Assembly (NCBI RefSeq): GCF_011927725.1
Contig: NZ_JAATJC010000001.1
Location: 2,735,001-2,799,000 of the forward strand
Length of the DNA stretch: 64,000 bases
Direction: 5' to 3'
DNA from: Sphingomonas kaistensis
Lineage (GTDB): Bacteria > Pseudomonadota > Alphaproteobacteria > Sphingomonadales > Sphingomonadaceae
Shown: positions 9,520 through 18,992 of the stretch, in pieces
Position numbering within the stretch: position 1 is the first letter of the stretch
Layout: every line of letters starts with the position of its first letter
Notes under the pieces: generated by a model
Database searches by the model: none
Told to the model about the DNA's origin: nothing
The model's input: the letters and a program-made list of their open reading frames with translations, nothing else
Position numbers and translations under genes: made by a program

Positions 9520-12108
9520 ATGCGCCTGTCCGTCAGTCCGACCCGGACGCTGCTCGCCACCACCGCCAGCCTCGCCCTTGCCGTTCCGGCAGCCGCGCAG
9601 ACGACCGGCGAAAGCCAGGCGCAGGCCGCCACGTCGACCGCTTCCGATCCTGCGCCGGACCAGGATGAGCGTGGCCTTGGCGACATCATCGTCACCGCGA
9701 CCAAGCGCGCCTCGACCGTCCAGGACGTTCCCTTTTCGATCAACGCCCAGACCCAGGAAGATATTCAGCGCGCCAACGCTTCGACGATCGAGGACATCAG
9801 CCGCAACGTCGCCGGTCTGCAGGTCCAGAACCTCGGGCCGGGACAGAGCCAGGTCAGCGTCCGCGGCGTGTCCGCCGGCCAGATCGTCCGCGACCAGCCG
9901 GGCGTGAAGGAACAGGTCGGGGTCTACCTCGACGAAAGCGTCGTCTCGCTGTCGCTGTTCACGCCCGACTTCGACCTGTTCGACCTTAACCGCGTCGAAA
10001 CCCTGCGCGGGCCGCAGGGAACGCTGTTCGGTTCGGGCAGCGTCGGCGGCACCATCCGCTACATCACCAACCAGCCGCGCACCGACCGCACCGAAGGTCA
10101 GATCGAAGCCAACATCAACACCCTCGCCGACGGCGGCCAGGGTGGGCATCTCAAGGGCGCCATCAACCTTCCGCTCGGCCCCACCGCCGCGCTTCGGGTG
10201 GTGGGCTATGCGACCAAGTTCGCGGGCTTCGTCGATGCGGTCGGACCGGCCGCCGGCGAGGACGTCAACGACGGCACCCGAGTCGGCACCCGCATCTCGC
10301 TGCTGTGGCAGCCCGCGCCCGGCATCCGCCTCACGCCGCGCATCGTCTACCAGGAGATCGAGGCCGACGGCTTCAACCGCCAGGAGATCTTCAATCTTTA
10401 TTCGAACCCCTTCACCGTGCCGGCGCGCACCTTCCAGGAGCGCGAGCAATATCTCCTCCTGCGTGAGAAATTCCGCGACAAGACCCGCCTTGCGGACCTT
10501 ACCGCAAGCGCGGACCTCGGCGGAGTCGAGCTGACCTCCGTCACCAGCTACATCGACCGCGACATCCTGGTCAGCCGCGACGCCTCGGCGCTGACCGGCT
10601 CGGTGTCGGTCGACCTCGGCTTCAGCAACGCGGCGGTGAACCTCCCGTCGAACCTCGTCGATACCACCGACCTCAAGCAGTGGAGCCAGGAGCTTCGCCT
10701 ATCCTCGACGGGCAGCGGCCCCTTCTCGTGGGTTGTCGGCGGCTTCTATTCCAAGGTCGACCGGCAATATACGCAGCGCCTGCCCACCCCGGGCTATGAC
10801 GCCGCCACCGATGCCGCGCTCGGGGCCGGCACCGCCGTCGCCGTCCGCAACGGCTTCCCCGCCAACTCGCCCTACAACGCCGACCTGCCTTACGACATCA
10901 AGCAGAAGGCGGTGTTCGGTGAAGCGACCTACGACTTCGGGCAGGTCAAGCTGACCGGTGGCGGCCGCTTCTACGACTTCTCGGAAAGCCGCGACTTCAT
11001 CTCCGGTGGCCTGTTCGCCAACGGCGACCGCCGGATCGGCGACAAGACCAAGTCGAACGGCTTCAGCCCGCGCGCCATCCTGTCGTTCGAGCCGAACCGC
11101 AACCTCACCTTCAACCTGCAGGCAGCCAAGGGCTTCCGGCTCGGCGGGGTCAACGATCCGCTCAACCTGCCGCTCTGCTCGCCGGCCGACCGGACGCTGT
11201 TCGGCGGCTTCCAGAATTACGACGACGAGACGCTGTGGAATTACGAGGGCGGGGTGAAATTCAGCCGCGGCCCGGTGACCTTCAACGCAGCGGCCTTCTA
11301 CACCGACATCAAGAACCTGCAGGTGACCCTTGATGCGGGCAGCTGCTCCAGCCGCGTCGTGTTCAACGTCGACAAGGCGCACACCCGCGGAATCGAGGCC
11401 GAATTCAACCTCCGCCCGGCGCAGGGTCTCGACCTGAGCTTTGCCGGCAGCCTGCTCAATGCCGAGTTCGACACCACCCTGCCCGGCGCCCTCGCCGCCG
11501 CGACCGGCATTCGGGACGGCAACCGCCTGCCGAGCGTGCCCAAATATCAGTTCGCCGCCTCGGCCACCTATGGCAGCCGCTTCAGCGACAGCAGCGAATG
11601 GTATGTCTCGGCCAGCTGGCAGCGGGTCGGCAATCGCTACACCCAGCCCGCCGACCAGGAGAACAACCCGCGCACCTTCGTCTCCGGCCTGCCGTTCAAC
11701 GGCGCGCCCGCGACTGCCTCGACCCGGGTCAACCTGCTGCTTCCGGCCTATGACCTCGTCAATCTGTCGGCGGGGATCGACTTCGACAGCGGTCTTGGCG
11801 TGCAGCTTTACGCCAACAACCTGTTCGACGAGAACGCCCTCCTGTCGTTCGACCGCGAGCGCGGCGGACGGGCCCGGCTCGGCTACAACATCGGCCGCCC
11901 GCGCGAGATCGGGCTGACGCTGCGGTACAAGTTCGCGTCGGTCCGCGAGGAAGCGGCGCCTCTGCCTCCGCCGCCGCCACCACCGCCGGCTCCGCCGCCG
12001 CCGACGCAGACCTGCGGCGACGGATCGGTCATTCTCGCGACCGATGTCTGCCCGCCGGTGACGCCGCCGCCGCCTCCGCCGCCAGCCCCGGCCCCCGTCC
12101 GGGGGTGA
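9520..12108 (+). CDS. TonB-dependent receptor with Pro-rich C-terminal tail
   Basis: Outer-membrane active-transport receptor of about 862 residues. Seen: signal peptide ending AVPAAAQ (about residue 27), the TonB-box-like stretch GDIIVTATKR (about 53-62), the plug domain with RVETLRGPQGTLFGSGSVGGTIRY, and a long beta-barrel ending near GRPREIGLTLRYKF. The barrel end is followed by an unusual tail of about 48 residues with two proline runs around TQTCGDGSVILATDVCP, ending PVRG. An almost identical tail ends the barrel protein at 42532-43389. The ATG is preceded by AAGGGGG. The next gene starts inside its stop codon (GTGA), so the receptor probably imports the substrate of that oxidase. Iron-siderophore uptake is not indicated by any neighbour. 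Confidence 0.93.
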   Translation: MRLSVSPTRTLLATTASLALAVPAAAQTTGESQAQAATSTASDPAPDQDERGLGDIIVTATKRASTVQDVPFSINAQTQEDIQRANASTIEDISRNVAGLQVQNLGPGQSQVSVRGVSAGQIVRDQPGVKEQVGVYLDESVVSLSLFTPDFDLFDLNRVETLRGPQGTLFGSGSVGGTIRYITNQPRTDRTEGQIEANINTLADGGQGGHLKGAINLPLGPTAALRVVGYATKFAGFVDAVGPAAGEDVNDGTRVGTRISLLWQPAPGIRLTPRIVYQEIEADGFNRQEIFNLYSNPFTVPARTFQEREQYLLLREKFRDKTRLADLTASADLGGVELTSVTSYIDRDILVSRDASALTGSVSVDLGFSNAAVNLPSNLVDTTDLKQWSQELRLSSTGSGPFSWVVGGFYSKVDRQYTQRLPTPGYDAATDAALGAGTAVAVRNGFPANSPYNADLPYDIKQKAVFGEATYDFGQVKLTGGGRFYDFSESRDFISGGLFANGDRRIGDKTKSNGFSPRAILSFEPNRNLTFNLQAAKGFRLGGVNDPLNLPLCSPADRTLFGGFQNYDDETLWNYEGGVKFSRGPVTFNAAAFYTDIKNLQVTLDAGSCSSRVVFNVDKAHTRGIEAEFNLRPAQGLDLSFAGSLLNAEFDTTLPGALAAATGIRDGNRLPSVPKYQFAASATYGSRFSDSSEWYVSASWQRVGNRYTQPADQENNPRTFVSGLPFNGAPATASTRVNLLLPAYDLVNLSAGIDFDSGLGVQLYANNLFDENALLSFDRERGGRARLGYNIGRPREIGLTLRYKFASVREEAAPLPPPPPPPPAPPPPTQTCGDGSVILATDVCPPVTPPPPPPPAPAPVRG

Positions 12109-13364
12109 GCGACACCACTCCCGTTGTCACGGTAACGCGCCGCTCGCTCCTCCTCGGAGCGGGCGGCGCTGCCGTCTCGGCCCCGGCGATGGTACGCGCC
12201 GAGAGCATTGGTTCGGCCCCGCGAATCGCGGTGCTTGGCGCCGGCGTGTTCGGGACGTGGACCGCCGAGCAGCTACGCCGGCGCGGAGCCCGCGTTTCCC
12301 TGCTCGACGCAGCGGGCCCCGCGCACAGCCGTGCCAGCAGCGGCGGCGAGTCGCGCATGACCCGGGCGGGTTATGGCAAGGACGCCATCTATGCCCGCAT
12401 GGCGGTCGCCAGCCTGACCGAATGGAAGAAGCTCAGCCTGCTTTCCGGGCTCCCCATCTTCCACCCGACCGGCGTCCTGTTCTTCTTCCAGGGCGAGAAC
12501 CCCTACCTGACCGAGAGCCTTCGCGTGCACCGCGAGCTCGGCCTGCCGACGCAAGCGCTGTCCCACGTCGAAATGGCCAGGCGCTTCCCGATGATCGACT
12601 TTGCCGGTGTCTCGGCGGGGATGTTCGAACCCGGCTTCGGCGCGCTGATGGCCCGGCGGTCGGTCCAGACCCTGGCGCAGCGCTTCCAGGCCGACGGCGG
12701 AGCGTTCCTGTCGTTCGCCGCCGCTCCGCCCCGCCCGGCAGGCGACAGGATCGACGCCCTGCACTCTACCAGCGGCGAGCGCATCGAAGCCGACCATTTC
12801 GTAGCCGCGGCCGGACCCTGGATGGCCAAGCTGTTTCCGGAGGTCATCGGCCGCCGCATCGTCGCCACGAGGCAGGAAGTGTTCACCTTTGCCCCGCCCC
12901 CGGGCAACCATCCGTACCGGCCGGGAGCGATGCCCGGCTGGGCCGATTTCAACGGCGGCGACGTTTATTACGGTTTCCCCGACCTCGAGGGCAAAGGAGT
13001 GAAGTTCGCCCACGATTCGCACGGCCCCGACGTCGATCCGGATCGCAACGATCGCCGTCCCACCGACGCTGCGCTGGCCGAAGTCGTCGCCTTTCGCGAC
13101 CGCCGCTTCCCGGGCCTGCGCGGCGCCCCGCTGGCGACGGCCGAAGTCTGTCAGTACGAAAACAGCGCGAACGGCGATTTCCTGATCGACCGCCATCCGC
13201 GCTGGACGAACATGATCCTGGTCGGCGGCGGATCGGGCCACGGCTTCAAGCACGGCCCGGAAGTGGGGCGGATCGCCGCCGAACTGACGCTCGACGGCAC
13301 ACGTCCCGACCCGCGGTTCAGCCTCGCCACCAAGGGCACCAAGCCGAACCGCGCCGTTATCTGA
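12105..13364 (+). CDS. Tat-exported FAD-dependent amine oxidoreductase (sarcosine-oxidase-like)
   Basis: About 419 residues, DAO family. Seen: a twin-arginine signal (TRRSLLLGAGGAAVSAPAM, Arg12-Arg13), so the folded flavoprotein should reach the periplasm; the Rossmann motif VLGAGVFG (about 43-50); and AEVCQYENSANGDFLIDRHP, where Cys about 348 aligns with the cysteine that covalently holds FAD in monomeric sarcosine oxidase and N-methyltryptophan oxidase. GGGSGHGFKHGPEVG at the C-terminus is also typical. Likely oxidises an N-methyl or secondary amino acid or a similar amine. GTG start overlaps the receptor stop by four bases. Exact substrate unknown. Confidence 0.88.
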   Translation: MSDTTPVVTVTRRSLLLGAGGAAVSAPAMVRAESIGSAPRIAVLGAGVFGTWTAEQLRRRGARVSLLDAAGPAHSRASSGGESRMTRAGYGKDAIYARMAVASLTEWKKLSLLSGLPIFHPTGVLFFFQGENPYLTESLRVHRELGLPTQALSHVEMARRFPMIDFAGVSAGMFEPGFGALMARRSVQTLAQRFQADGGAFLSFAAAPPRPAGDRIDALHSTSGERIEADHFVAAAGPWMAKLFPEVIGRRIVATRQEVFTFAPPPGNHPYRPGAMPGWADFNGGDVYYGFPDLEGKGVKFAHDSHGPDVDPDRNDRRPTDAALAEVVAFRDRRFPGLRGAPLATAEVCQYENSANGDFLIDRHPRWTNMILVGGGSGHGFKHGPEVGRIAAELTLDGTRPDPRFSLATKGTKPNRAVI

Positions 13365-13366
13365 CC

Positions 13367-13900
13367 TCAGCCGGCCTTGGCGACCCCGACCAGCGCCGGG
13401 CGCAGCAGGCGGTCCTTCAGCACGTAGCCGGCCTGCATTTCCTCGATCACGGTGCCAGGCTCGGCATCGGAGGGAATCTCGATCATCGCCTGGTGCCGAT
13501 TGGGATCGAGCGGCAGTCCCTTGGCCTCGACCCGGGTCACGCCGTGACGGCCGAATACAGCGTCCAGCTCGCGTGCGGTCGCCTCGATGCCCTCGATGAA
13601 GTTCTTCAATTCGCCGTCGCGCGCACCCTCCGGGATGTGCGACAGCGCACGGTCGAGATTGTCCTTCACGCTGAGCATGTCGCGGGCAAATCCGGTGTTG
13701 GCGTAAGCCACCGCCTGGGTCCGCTCCTGCTCGGCCCGCCGGCGCACGTTCTGCACCTCGGCGGCGGCGTACAACGCCTTCTGCTGCGCTTCCTCGAGCT
13801 TCGCCTGAAGCTCGGCGAACTGGTCATGTTCCTGTAATTCGGGGCTGTTCTCCGCAGTTTCCGCGCGGATTTCCTCGGCCTCGTCGTGACGATCAGTCAT
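13367..13900 (-). CDS. grpE: Nucleotide exchange factor GrpE
   Basis: 177 residues. Partner of DnaK that speeds ADP release. Seen: long N-terminal coiled coil (about 25-75) containing AAEVQNVRRRAEQE, and the C-terminal beta domain with DPNRHQAMIEIPSDAEPGTV and GYVLKDRLLRPALVGVA. Lies 2 bases beyond hrcA in the same direction, forming the usual alphaproteobacterial hrcA-grpE pair. Confidence 0.97.
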   Translation of the reverse strand: MTDRHDEAEEIRAETAENSPELQEHDQFAELQAKLEEAQQKALYAAAEVQNVRRRAEQERTQAVAYANTGFARDMLSVKDNLDRALSHIPEGARDGELKNFIEGIEATARELDAVFGRHGVTRVEAKGLPLDPNRHQAMIEIPSDAEPGTVIEEMQAGYVLKDRLLRPALVGVAKAG

Positions 13901-13902
13901 TC

Positions 13903-14934
13903 TTATCCCATCAATCTGGTGAGTGCTTGCGCCGTATAATCAACCATGGGAACGATCCGCGCATAGTTCAACCGCGTCGGCCCGATCACCCCCACCACGC
14001 CGACTACCCGGCCTTCGGCCCCGCGATACGGCGCCGCGATAACGCTTGAGCCCGACAAGGCAAACATCCGGTTTTCGGATCCGATGAAGATCCGGCATCC
14101 TTCGCCCTCGCGCGCGCTTTCGAGCAGGCGGACGATTTCCTGCCGGTCTTCCAGCTCGTCGAGCAGCCGCCGCACCCGGTCCAGATCCAGCGCCGCCGCC
14201 TCGTCCAGCAGGTTGGCCTGGCCGCGCACGATCAGGATTGGCCGTGCCGGGCCATCTTCCCGCCACTCGGCCAGGCCGGTCGCAACCAGCTCGGCCGCCG
14301 CCGCATCCAGCGCCTCGCGCCGGTCCCTGATTTCCTGCCTCAGCCGCGCCTCGGCCTCGCCCAGCGTCAGCCCCGCAAGCCGTGCCGTCACAAACGCCGC
14401 GATCTCGCTCAGCGCAGAAGCGGTCAGTCCGGGCGGAAGCGCGACCATCCGGTTCTCGACGCTGCCATCCTCGCCGACCACGACCGCAAGCGCCTGGGCG
14501 GCGTTGAGCGGAACGAACGCCAGCTGGCGCAGCCGCCGCTCGAATTTGGGCGCGACTACCACCCCGGCGCACGCCGACAGTCCGGACAGGGCCGCGGTGG
14601 CGTTGGCCAGCGCTTCCTCCAGCGGCCGGTCCTTGACCTGCCGCTCAATGGCCGCCCGCTCCTCCGCGCTCGGCAGGTGCGACTGCATGATCCCGTCGAC
14701 GAACAGCCGCAGCCCCGTCTCGGTCGGAAGCCGCCCGGCCGACGTGTGCGGATGGGTCAGCAATCCGCACGCCTCGAGCTCGGCCAGGACCGAGCGGATC
14801 GACGCCGGCGACAGGTTCACGGCGCCGCTCAGCGACTTCGATCCGATCGGCTGGCCGCGCTCGAGATAGGCCTCCACCACGCGGCCGAAGATGTCGCGCA
14901 TCCTGGTCGTCAATTCGGGCAGCGGCGGGCTCAT
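13903..14934 (-). CDS. hrcA: Heat-inducible transcription repressor HrcA
   Basis: About 343 residues. Represses heat-shock genes by binding the CIRCE element. Seen: N-terminal winged helix with VVEAYLERGQPIGSKSL and SPASIRSVLAELEACGLLTHPHTSAGRLPT, then the GAF-like domain ending GVIGPTRLNYARIVPMVDYTAQ. Start at 14934 (MSPPLP) chosen; 14943 is also possible; neither has a clear ribosome-binding site. I found no CIRCE element in the spacer before it. The frame continues far upstream, but that part is antisense to rph. Confidence 0.95.
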   Translation of the reverse strand: MSPPLPELTTRMRDIFGRVVEAYLERGQPIGSKSLSGAVNLSPASIRSVLAELEACGLLTHPHTSAGRLPTETGLRLFVDGIMQSHLPSAEERAAIERQVKDRPLEEALANATAALSGLSACAGVVVAPKFERRLRQLAFVPLNAAQALAVVVGEDGSVENRMVALPPGLTASALSEIAAFVTARLAGLTLGEAEARLRQEIRDRREALDAAAAELVATGLAEWREDGPARPILIVRGQANLLDEAAALDLDRVRRLLDELEDRQEIVRLLESAREGEGCRIFIGSENRMFALSGSSVIAAPYRGAEGRVVGVVGVIGPTRLNYARIVPMVDYTAQALTRLMG

Positions 14935-15055
14935 GGCAGGCATGTAGGATCGCCGTCTCGTTCCGTCACCTTTGAACTTGGCCGCTCCCCATGCCTCGAC
15001 TTCGCGGCGCAGGAGGGGGTAAGGGCCCGCAAACCCCATTGCAGGAGACAGATCA

Positions 15056-15766
15056 ATGCGCCCATCCGGCCGCGCCCCCGACCAGATGCGCACCCTGAGC
15101 TTCGAGCCGGGCTTCACCAAGCACGCCGAAGGCTCGTGCCTCGTCAGCTTCGGCGACACCCGCGTGCTGGTCACCGCCAGCCTCGAGGAGAAGGTGCCAC
15201 CGTTCCTGCGCGGCAAGGGCCAGGGCTGGGTCACCGCGGAATATGGCATGCTCCCCCGTGCCACCCACACCCGCGGCGCGCGCGAGGCCGCCAAGGGCAA
15301 GCAGTCGGGCCGCACCCAGGAAATCCAGCGCCTGATCGGCCGTAGCCTGCGCGCCGTCACCGACCTGCAATTGCTCGGCGAGCGCCAGATCGTGCTCGAT
15401 TGCGACGTCATCCAGGCCGACGGCGGCACCCGTACCGCCGCCATCTCGGGCGCCTGGGTCGCGCTTCGCCTCGCGGTGGACGGCACCATGGGCAAGCTCT
15501 CCGCCGACCCGATCCGCACCCAGGTCGCCGCGGTCAGTTGCGGCTTCCACCAGGATACTGCCGTCCTCGACCTCGACTATCTCGAGGATTCGACCGCCGG
15601 CAGCGACGGCAACTTCGTGCTGACCGCGGATGGCGCGATCGTCGAGGCGCAGCTTACTGCCGAAGGCGCGACCTTTGACGAAGAGGGCCTGCTGCGCCTG
15701 CTCCGCCTCGCCCGGATCGGCTGCGGCGACATCTTCGCGGCGCAGCTGAAGGCGTGCGGGCGGTGA
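15056..15766 (+). CDS. rph: Ribonuclease PH
   Basis: 236 residues. Phosphorolytic 3'-5' exoribonuclease that trims tRNA 3' ends. Seen: [26 protein letters not shown] N-terminus, [29 protein letters not shown], and the [17 protein letters not shown] active-site segment. An AGGAG site lies before the ATG. Stops inside the start of rdgB. Confidence 0.97.
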   Translation: MRPSGRAPDQMRTLSFEPGFTKHAEGSCLVSFGDTRVLVTASLEEKVPPFLRGKGQGWVTAEYGMLPRATHTRGAREAAKGKQSGRTQEIQRLIGRSLRAVTDLQLLGERQIVLDCDVIQADGGTRTAAISGAWVALRLAVDGTMGKLSADPIRTQVAAVSCGFHQDTAVLDLDYLEDSTAGSDGNFVLTADGAIVEAQLTAEGATFDEEGLLRLLRLARIGCGDIFAAQLKACGR

Positions 15767-16371
15767 ACGCGGTCGGGCCGAAGCTGGTCATCGCGACCCA
15801 TAACGAGGGCAAGCTGCGCGAAATCCGCGCGCTGGTCGCACCGTTCGGAATCGAATGCGTCGGCGCCGCCGAACTCGACCTGCCTGAGCCCGAGGAGACC
15901 GGCACCAGCTTCGTCGCCAACGCCGAACTGAAGGCGCGTGCCGCCGCCGACCTGACCGGCTTGCCCGCCCTGTCCGACGACAGCGGCCTCAGCGTCGATG
16001 CCTTGAACGGGGACCCGGGCATCCACTCCGCCCGCTGGGCCGAGGACGAAGCCGGCAACCGTGACTTCGGCCGCGCGATGCAGAAGGTCGAGGAGGCTCT
16101 CGAGGCCGCCGGACCCGAAGCCGGCCGCGACGCGAACTTCACTTGCGCACTCAGCCTCGCCTGGCCCGACGGCCGCACCGAAAGCTTCGAAGGCAAGTCG
16201 TTGGGTCATCTCGTCTGGCCGCCGCGCGGTGCAAACGGCTTCGGCTACGACCCGGTGTTCGTGCCCCACGGCCACGAGCAGACCTTCGGCGAGATGGAGC
16301 CGGAAGCCAAGCACGCCATGAGCCATCGCGCCAAGGCGTTCGAGCAACTGGTGCAATGGCTGGCGACCTAG
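15763..16371 (+). CDS. rdgB: dITP/XTP pyrophosphatase (non-canonical purine NTPase)
   Basis: About 202 residues. House-cleaning enzyme that hydrolyses dITP and XTP to monophosphates. Seen: N-terminal [13 protein letters not shown], the [10 protein letters not shown] metal site, PGIHSARWA, and [14 protein letters not shown] 15763 overlaps the rph stop (GTGA); GTG 15754 in frame is an alternative. Confidence 0.95.
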   Translation: MNAVGPKLVIATHNEGKLREIRALVAPFGIECVGAAELDLPEPEETGTSFVANAELKARAAADLTGLPALSDDSGLSVDALNGDPGIHSARWAEDEAGNRDFGRAMQKVEEALEAAGPEAGRDANFTCALSLAWPDGRTESFEGKSLGHLVWPPRGANGFGYDPVFVPHGHEQTFGEMEPEAKHAMSHRAKAFEQLVQWLAT

Positions 16372-17522
16372 CCCTCTACCTCCACTGGCCGTTCTGCGTC
16401 AGCAAATGTCCGTATTGCGACTTCAACAGCCACGTCCGCGAGTCGGTCGACCAGCAGGCATGGCGCGACGCGTTGCTGGCCGACCTCGCGCATGAAGCGG
16501 CGCTGCTTCCCGGACGGCGGCTGACCAGCATCTTCTTCGGCGGCGGCACGCCCTCGCTGATGGACCCGGCCACCGCCGAGGCGCTGATCGACGCGGCCCG
16601 CCGCCATTGGCCCGCCGCGGACGATATCGAGATCACGCTGGAGGCCAATCCGTCCTCGGTCGAGGCCGCACGCTTCGCCGATCTCGCTTCGGCGGGGATC
16701 AACCGCGTCAGCCTCGGCCTCCAGTCGCTCGACGACAGCGCCTTGCGCTTCCTCGGCCGCGCCCATTCCGCAGGCGAAGGCCTCGGCGCGCTCGATATCG
16801 CCCAGCGCCACTTCGGCCGCGTGACCTTCGACCTCATCTATGCCCTCCCCGGTCAGGCACTGTCCGCTTGGCAGGCGATGCTGGACCGCGCCCTTGCGCT
16901 CGGGACCGGCCACCTTTCGCTCTACCAGCTGACGATCGAACCCGGCACCCGCTTCGCCGCGCTGCATGCCGCGGGCAAGCTTGATCCGCTCGATTTCGAC
17001 CAGGCCGCCGACATGTTCGAACTGACCGGCGAGGTGACCGCCGCCGCCGGCCTGCCGCTGTACGAGGTCAGCAACCATGCCCGGCCGGGCCAGGAAAGCC
17101 GCCACAACCTCACCTACTGGCGTTACGCCGATTATGCGGGCGTCGGCCCTGGCGCCCATGGCCGCCGCCTCGGCCAGCGCACCGTTCGCCACCGGAAGCC
17201 CGAGAATTTCCTTTCGGGCCTCGCTCGCAACGGCCACGGCATCGTCGAGGAAGCGCCCCTGTCGCCGATCGAATCGGCCGACGAGGCACTGGTGATGGGC
17301 CTGCGGCTGGCCGAGGGCATCGACCCGGAGGCGATCAGGTCGCGCTTCGGCCTCGACCGCCTGCTCGACGATCGCGCGGTCGCCCGGCTCGTCGCCAGCG
17401 GCCACCTGTCATGGACAGGCGATCGGCTCCGGACCACCGCCGCGGGCCGGCTGCTGCTCGATCACATCCTGGGCCTGATAGCCGACCCTCAACCCCCGTC
17501 GGCGGTGATCCGCTCGGCATAG
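16356..17522 (+). CDS. hemW: Heme chaperone HemW (radical SAM)
   Basis: About 388 residues. HemN-like radical-SAM protein now regarded as a heme chaperone. Seen: CVSKCPYC (Cys14, Cys18, Cys21) binding a 4Fe-4S cluster, [18 protein letters not shown], and [19 protein letters not shown]. It lacks the N-terminal extension of true coproporphyrinogen dehydrogenase HemN. ATG 16356 lies inside the last codons of rdgB, as in many rdgB-hemW pairs. The longer frame from 16143 is shadow. Confidence 0.94.
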   Translation: MAGDLALYLHWPFCVSKCPYCDFNSHVRESVDQQAWRDALLADLAHEAALLPGRRLTSIFFGGGTPSLMDPATAEALIDAARRHWPAADDIEITLEANPSSVEAARFADLASAGINRVSLGLQSLDDSALRFLGRAHSAGEGLGALDIAQRHFGRVTFDLIYALPGQALSAWQAMLDRALALGTGHLSLYQLTIEPGTRFAALHAAGKLDPLDFDQAADMFELTGEVTAAAGLPLYEVSNHARPGQESRHNLTYWRYADYAGVGPGAHGRRLGQRTVRHRKPENFLSGLARNGHGIVEEAPLSPIESADEALVMGLRLAEGIDPEAIRSRFGLDRLLDDRAVARLVASGHLSWTGDRLRTTAAGRLLLDHILGLIADPQPPSAVIRSA

Positions 17523-17800
17523 CTGGCGACATAGTCCGAAATCTGCTGGTCGGCGTCACTTTCCGCCGGTTTGCGCGACCTGCCGTTGCGAAGGTCGACC
17601 GCGACCAGCGCCGACTTGAACGCCGTCATCTGCGCCGAACAGCCGGCCCGCGCCATGCCGTCGAAATCGGCGGGAGTCTTCTTGTCTTTCGTGGCTTGTT
17701 CGACAGTGGTCCGCAGGCACGTCACGAATGCCTTTCGCTGCGTCGCCCCGTCCGCCTGCATGGCCGCAGCGGCGCCAATCAACATCAACCCTGTAAGCAT
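17489..17800 (-). CDS. Small secreted hypothetical protein
   Basis: About 103 residues with a short signal peptide ([13 protein letters not shown]) and a hydrophilic, helical mature part with two cysteines in CLRTTVEQA and GCSAQMTAF. No family recognised. GGAGGGG precedes the ATG at 17800 (GTG 17803 is also possible). Its 3' end overlaps the end of convergent hemW by 34 bases. Probably periplasmic. Confidence 0.68.
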   Translation of the reverse strand: MLTGLMLIGAAAAMQADGATQRKAFVTCLRTTVEQATKDKKTPADFDGMARAGCSAQMTAFKSALVAVDLRNGRSRKPAESDADQQISDYVASYAERITADGG

Positions 17801-17869
17801 CACAAAGGCCCCTCCCCAAGTGGTTGCGGGGCGCAGGATGACTCGATTCGCGGGTGTTTTCCAGTCCTC

Positions 17870-18976
17870 TCAGAAGCTCGTCGGTGCCGGTGAAACCGGG
17901 GTCGAACCAGAGGCTGTCAGTGCCCGCACCTCGAACGCGCGTTGGGCGACGTTGTCGGAGCGAAAGCGGAAGATGCCATCGACGCCTGCAAAGCCTTCGC
18001 GGTCGTCGATGGCGCCCAACGGAAAGCGCCGGCCAGGCTTCCAGCTACGCGCCGCCCGGGAGGCCAGCAGAACCGCATCATAGCCGAGGCTGGCGATGCG
18101 GGGCGGGTTCTGACCGGGATAGCGCGCCCGGTAGCGCCCGACGAACTGGCTCCAGCGCCCCTCCGTCGGTGCCGCGAACCAAGCGCCGCGCAGGCGCGTG
18201 CTGCTTCCGGCTCCGCCCGATGCCCACAGTTCCGTGCCGAGGATCCGCGCTCCGCCGGGAATTCCGGCCGCTGCAGCGCCCGCCACGCGCACATTGTCGG
18301 CGATGAGGATGGCATCGTAGGGACGGTTCCCGAGCCGCCGCGCCGCCGCACGTGCGGAGCCCGGCGCGTCATACGTCTCGATTCCGACCAACTGGCCGCC
18401 CGCTTGCCGGACCGCCGCGGAGAATGCCTGCATCGAGCGCTGGCCATAGTCGCTCGCCGGCGCGATCGCCGCGAAGCGCCGGCTGCCCCGCGCCGCGGCC
18501 TCGAGCACCACCCGCTCGACGGCCTGGCTCGGCGTAAAGCCCAGGATGTACGCGCCGGGCGCCGTGGCGTCGCGATCGTTGCTGAAGGCGATCAGTGGCA
18601 CGCGGGCCCGCTGGGCCAGCGGAGTAGCCGCGCGGACGTCGGCGCTGAGCAATGGACCCAGGATTAGGCCGTGATTGGCAGCGATCGCCTGCTGGGCCGC
18701 AGCGAGAGCGCCGCGCTGGGCCGTGTCGAAGAGAGTGAGCTCAAAGGCCTTGGTTCCCGTGTCGAGCATCGCCAGCCGGGCTGCATTGCCAAGTGCCCGG
18801 CCAACCGCCGCGTCGGGACCCGTCAGCGGGACCAGAACCGCGACGCGATTGACCCGGGAGCCGCCGGATCCCGGCCGATCGAGCGGACGGCCGGCGCAAC
18901 CCGCCAGCAACAGCGCGCCAAGCGCGGCGGTGAGAAAAGTCCGGCGGCCTTGTGCCGGGCTGGCCGAGAGTGCCAT
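17870..18976 (-). CDS. Penicillin-binding protein activator (LpoA/LppC-like lipoprotein)
   Basis: About 368 residues. Lipoprotein with the type I periplasmic-binding fold of the LppC family, which activates peptidoglycan synthases in enterobacteria. Seen: GRRTFLTAALGALLLAGC, where Cys27 is the lipid site and the Arg pair could also serve Tat export; then VAVLVPLTGPDAAVGRALGNAARLAM and ILGPLLSADVRAATPLAQ, typical of this fold. It lacks the N-terminal helical domain of E. coli LpoA, as expected in alphaproteobacteria. Divergent from rsmI; the upstream ATG 18994 would overlap the rsmI start codon, so 18976 is preferred. Confidence 0.87.
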   Translation of the reverse strand: MALSASPAQGRRTFLTAALGALLLAGCAGRPLDRPGSGGSRVNRVAVLVPLTGPDAAVGRALGNAARLAMLDTGTKAFELTLFDTAQRGALAAAQQAIAANHGLILGPLLSADVRAATPLAQRARVPLIAFSNDRDATAPGAYILGFTPSQAVERVVLEAAARGSRRFAAIAPASDYGQRSMQAFSAAVRQAGGQLVGIETYDAPGSARAAARRLGNRPYDAILIADNVRVAGAAAAGIPGGARILGTELWASGGAGSSTRLRGAWFAAPTEGRWSQFVGRYRARYPGQNPPRIASLGYDAVLLASRAARSWKPGRRFPLGAIDDREGFAGVDGIFRFRSDNVAQRAFEVRALTASGSTPVSPAPTSF

Positions 18977-18992
18977 GACGGTGCTGCTTCCC

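Noticed and set aside
14944..15055. CIRCE element or heat-shock sigma promoter before hrcA
   Set aside because: No TTAGCACTC-N9-GAGTGCTAA repeat; the CTTG and CCCCAT pieces present are on the other strand with wrong spacing.
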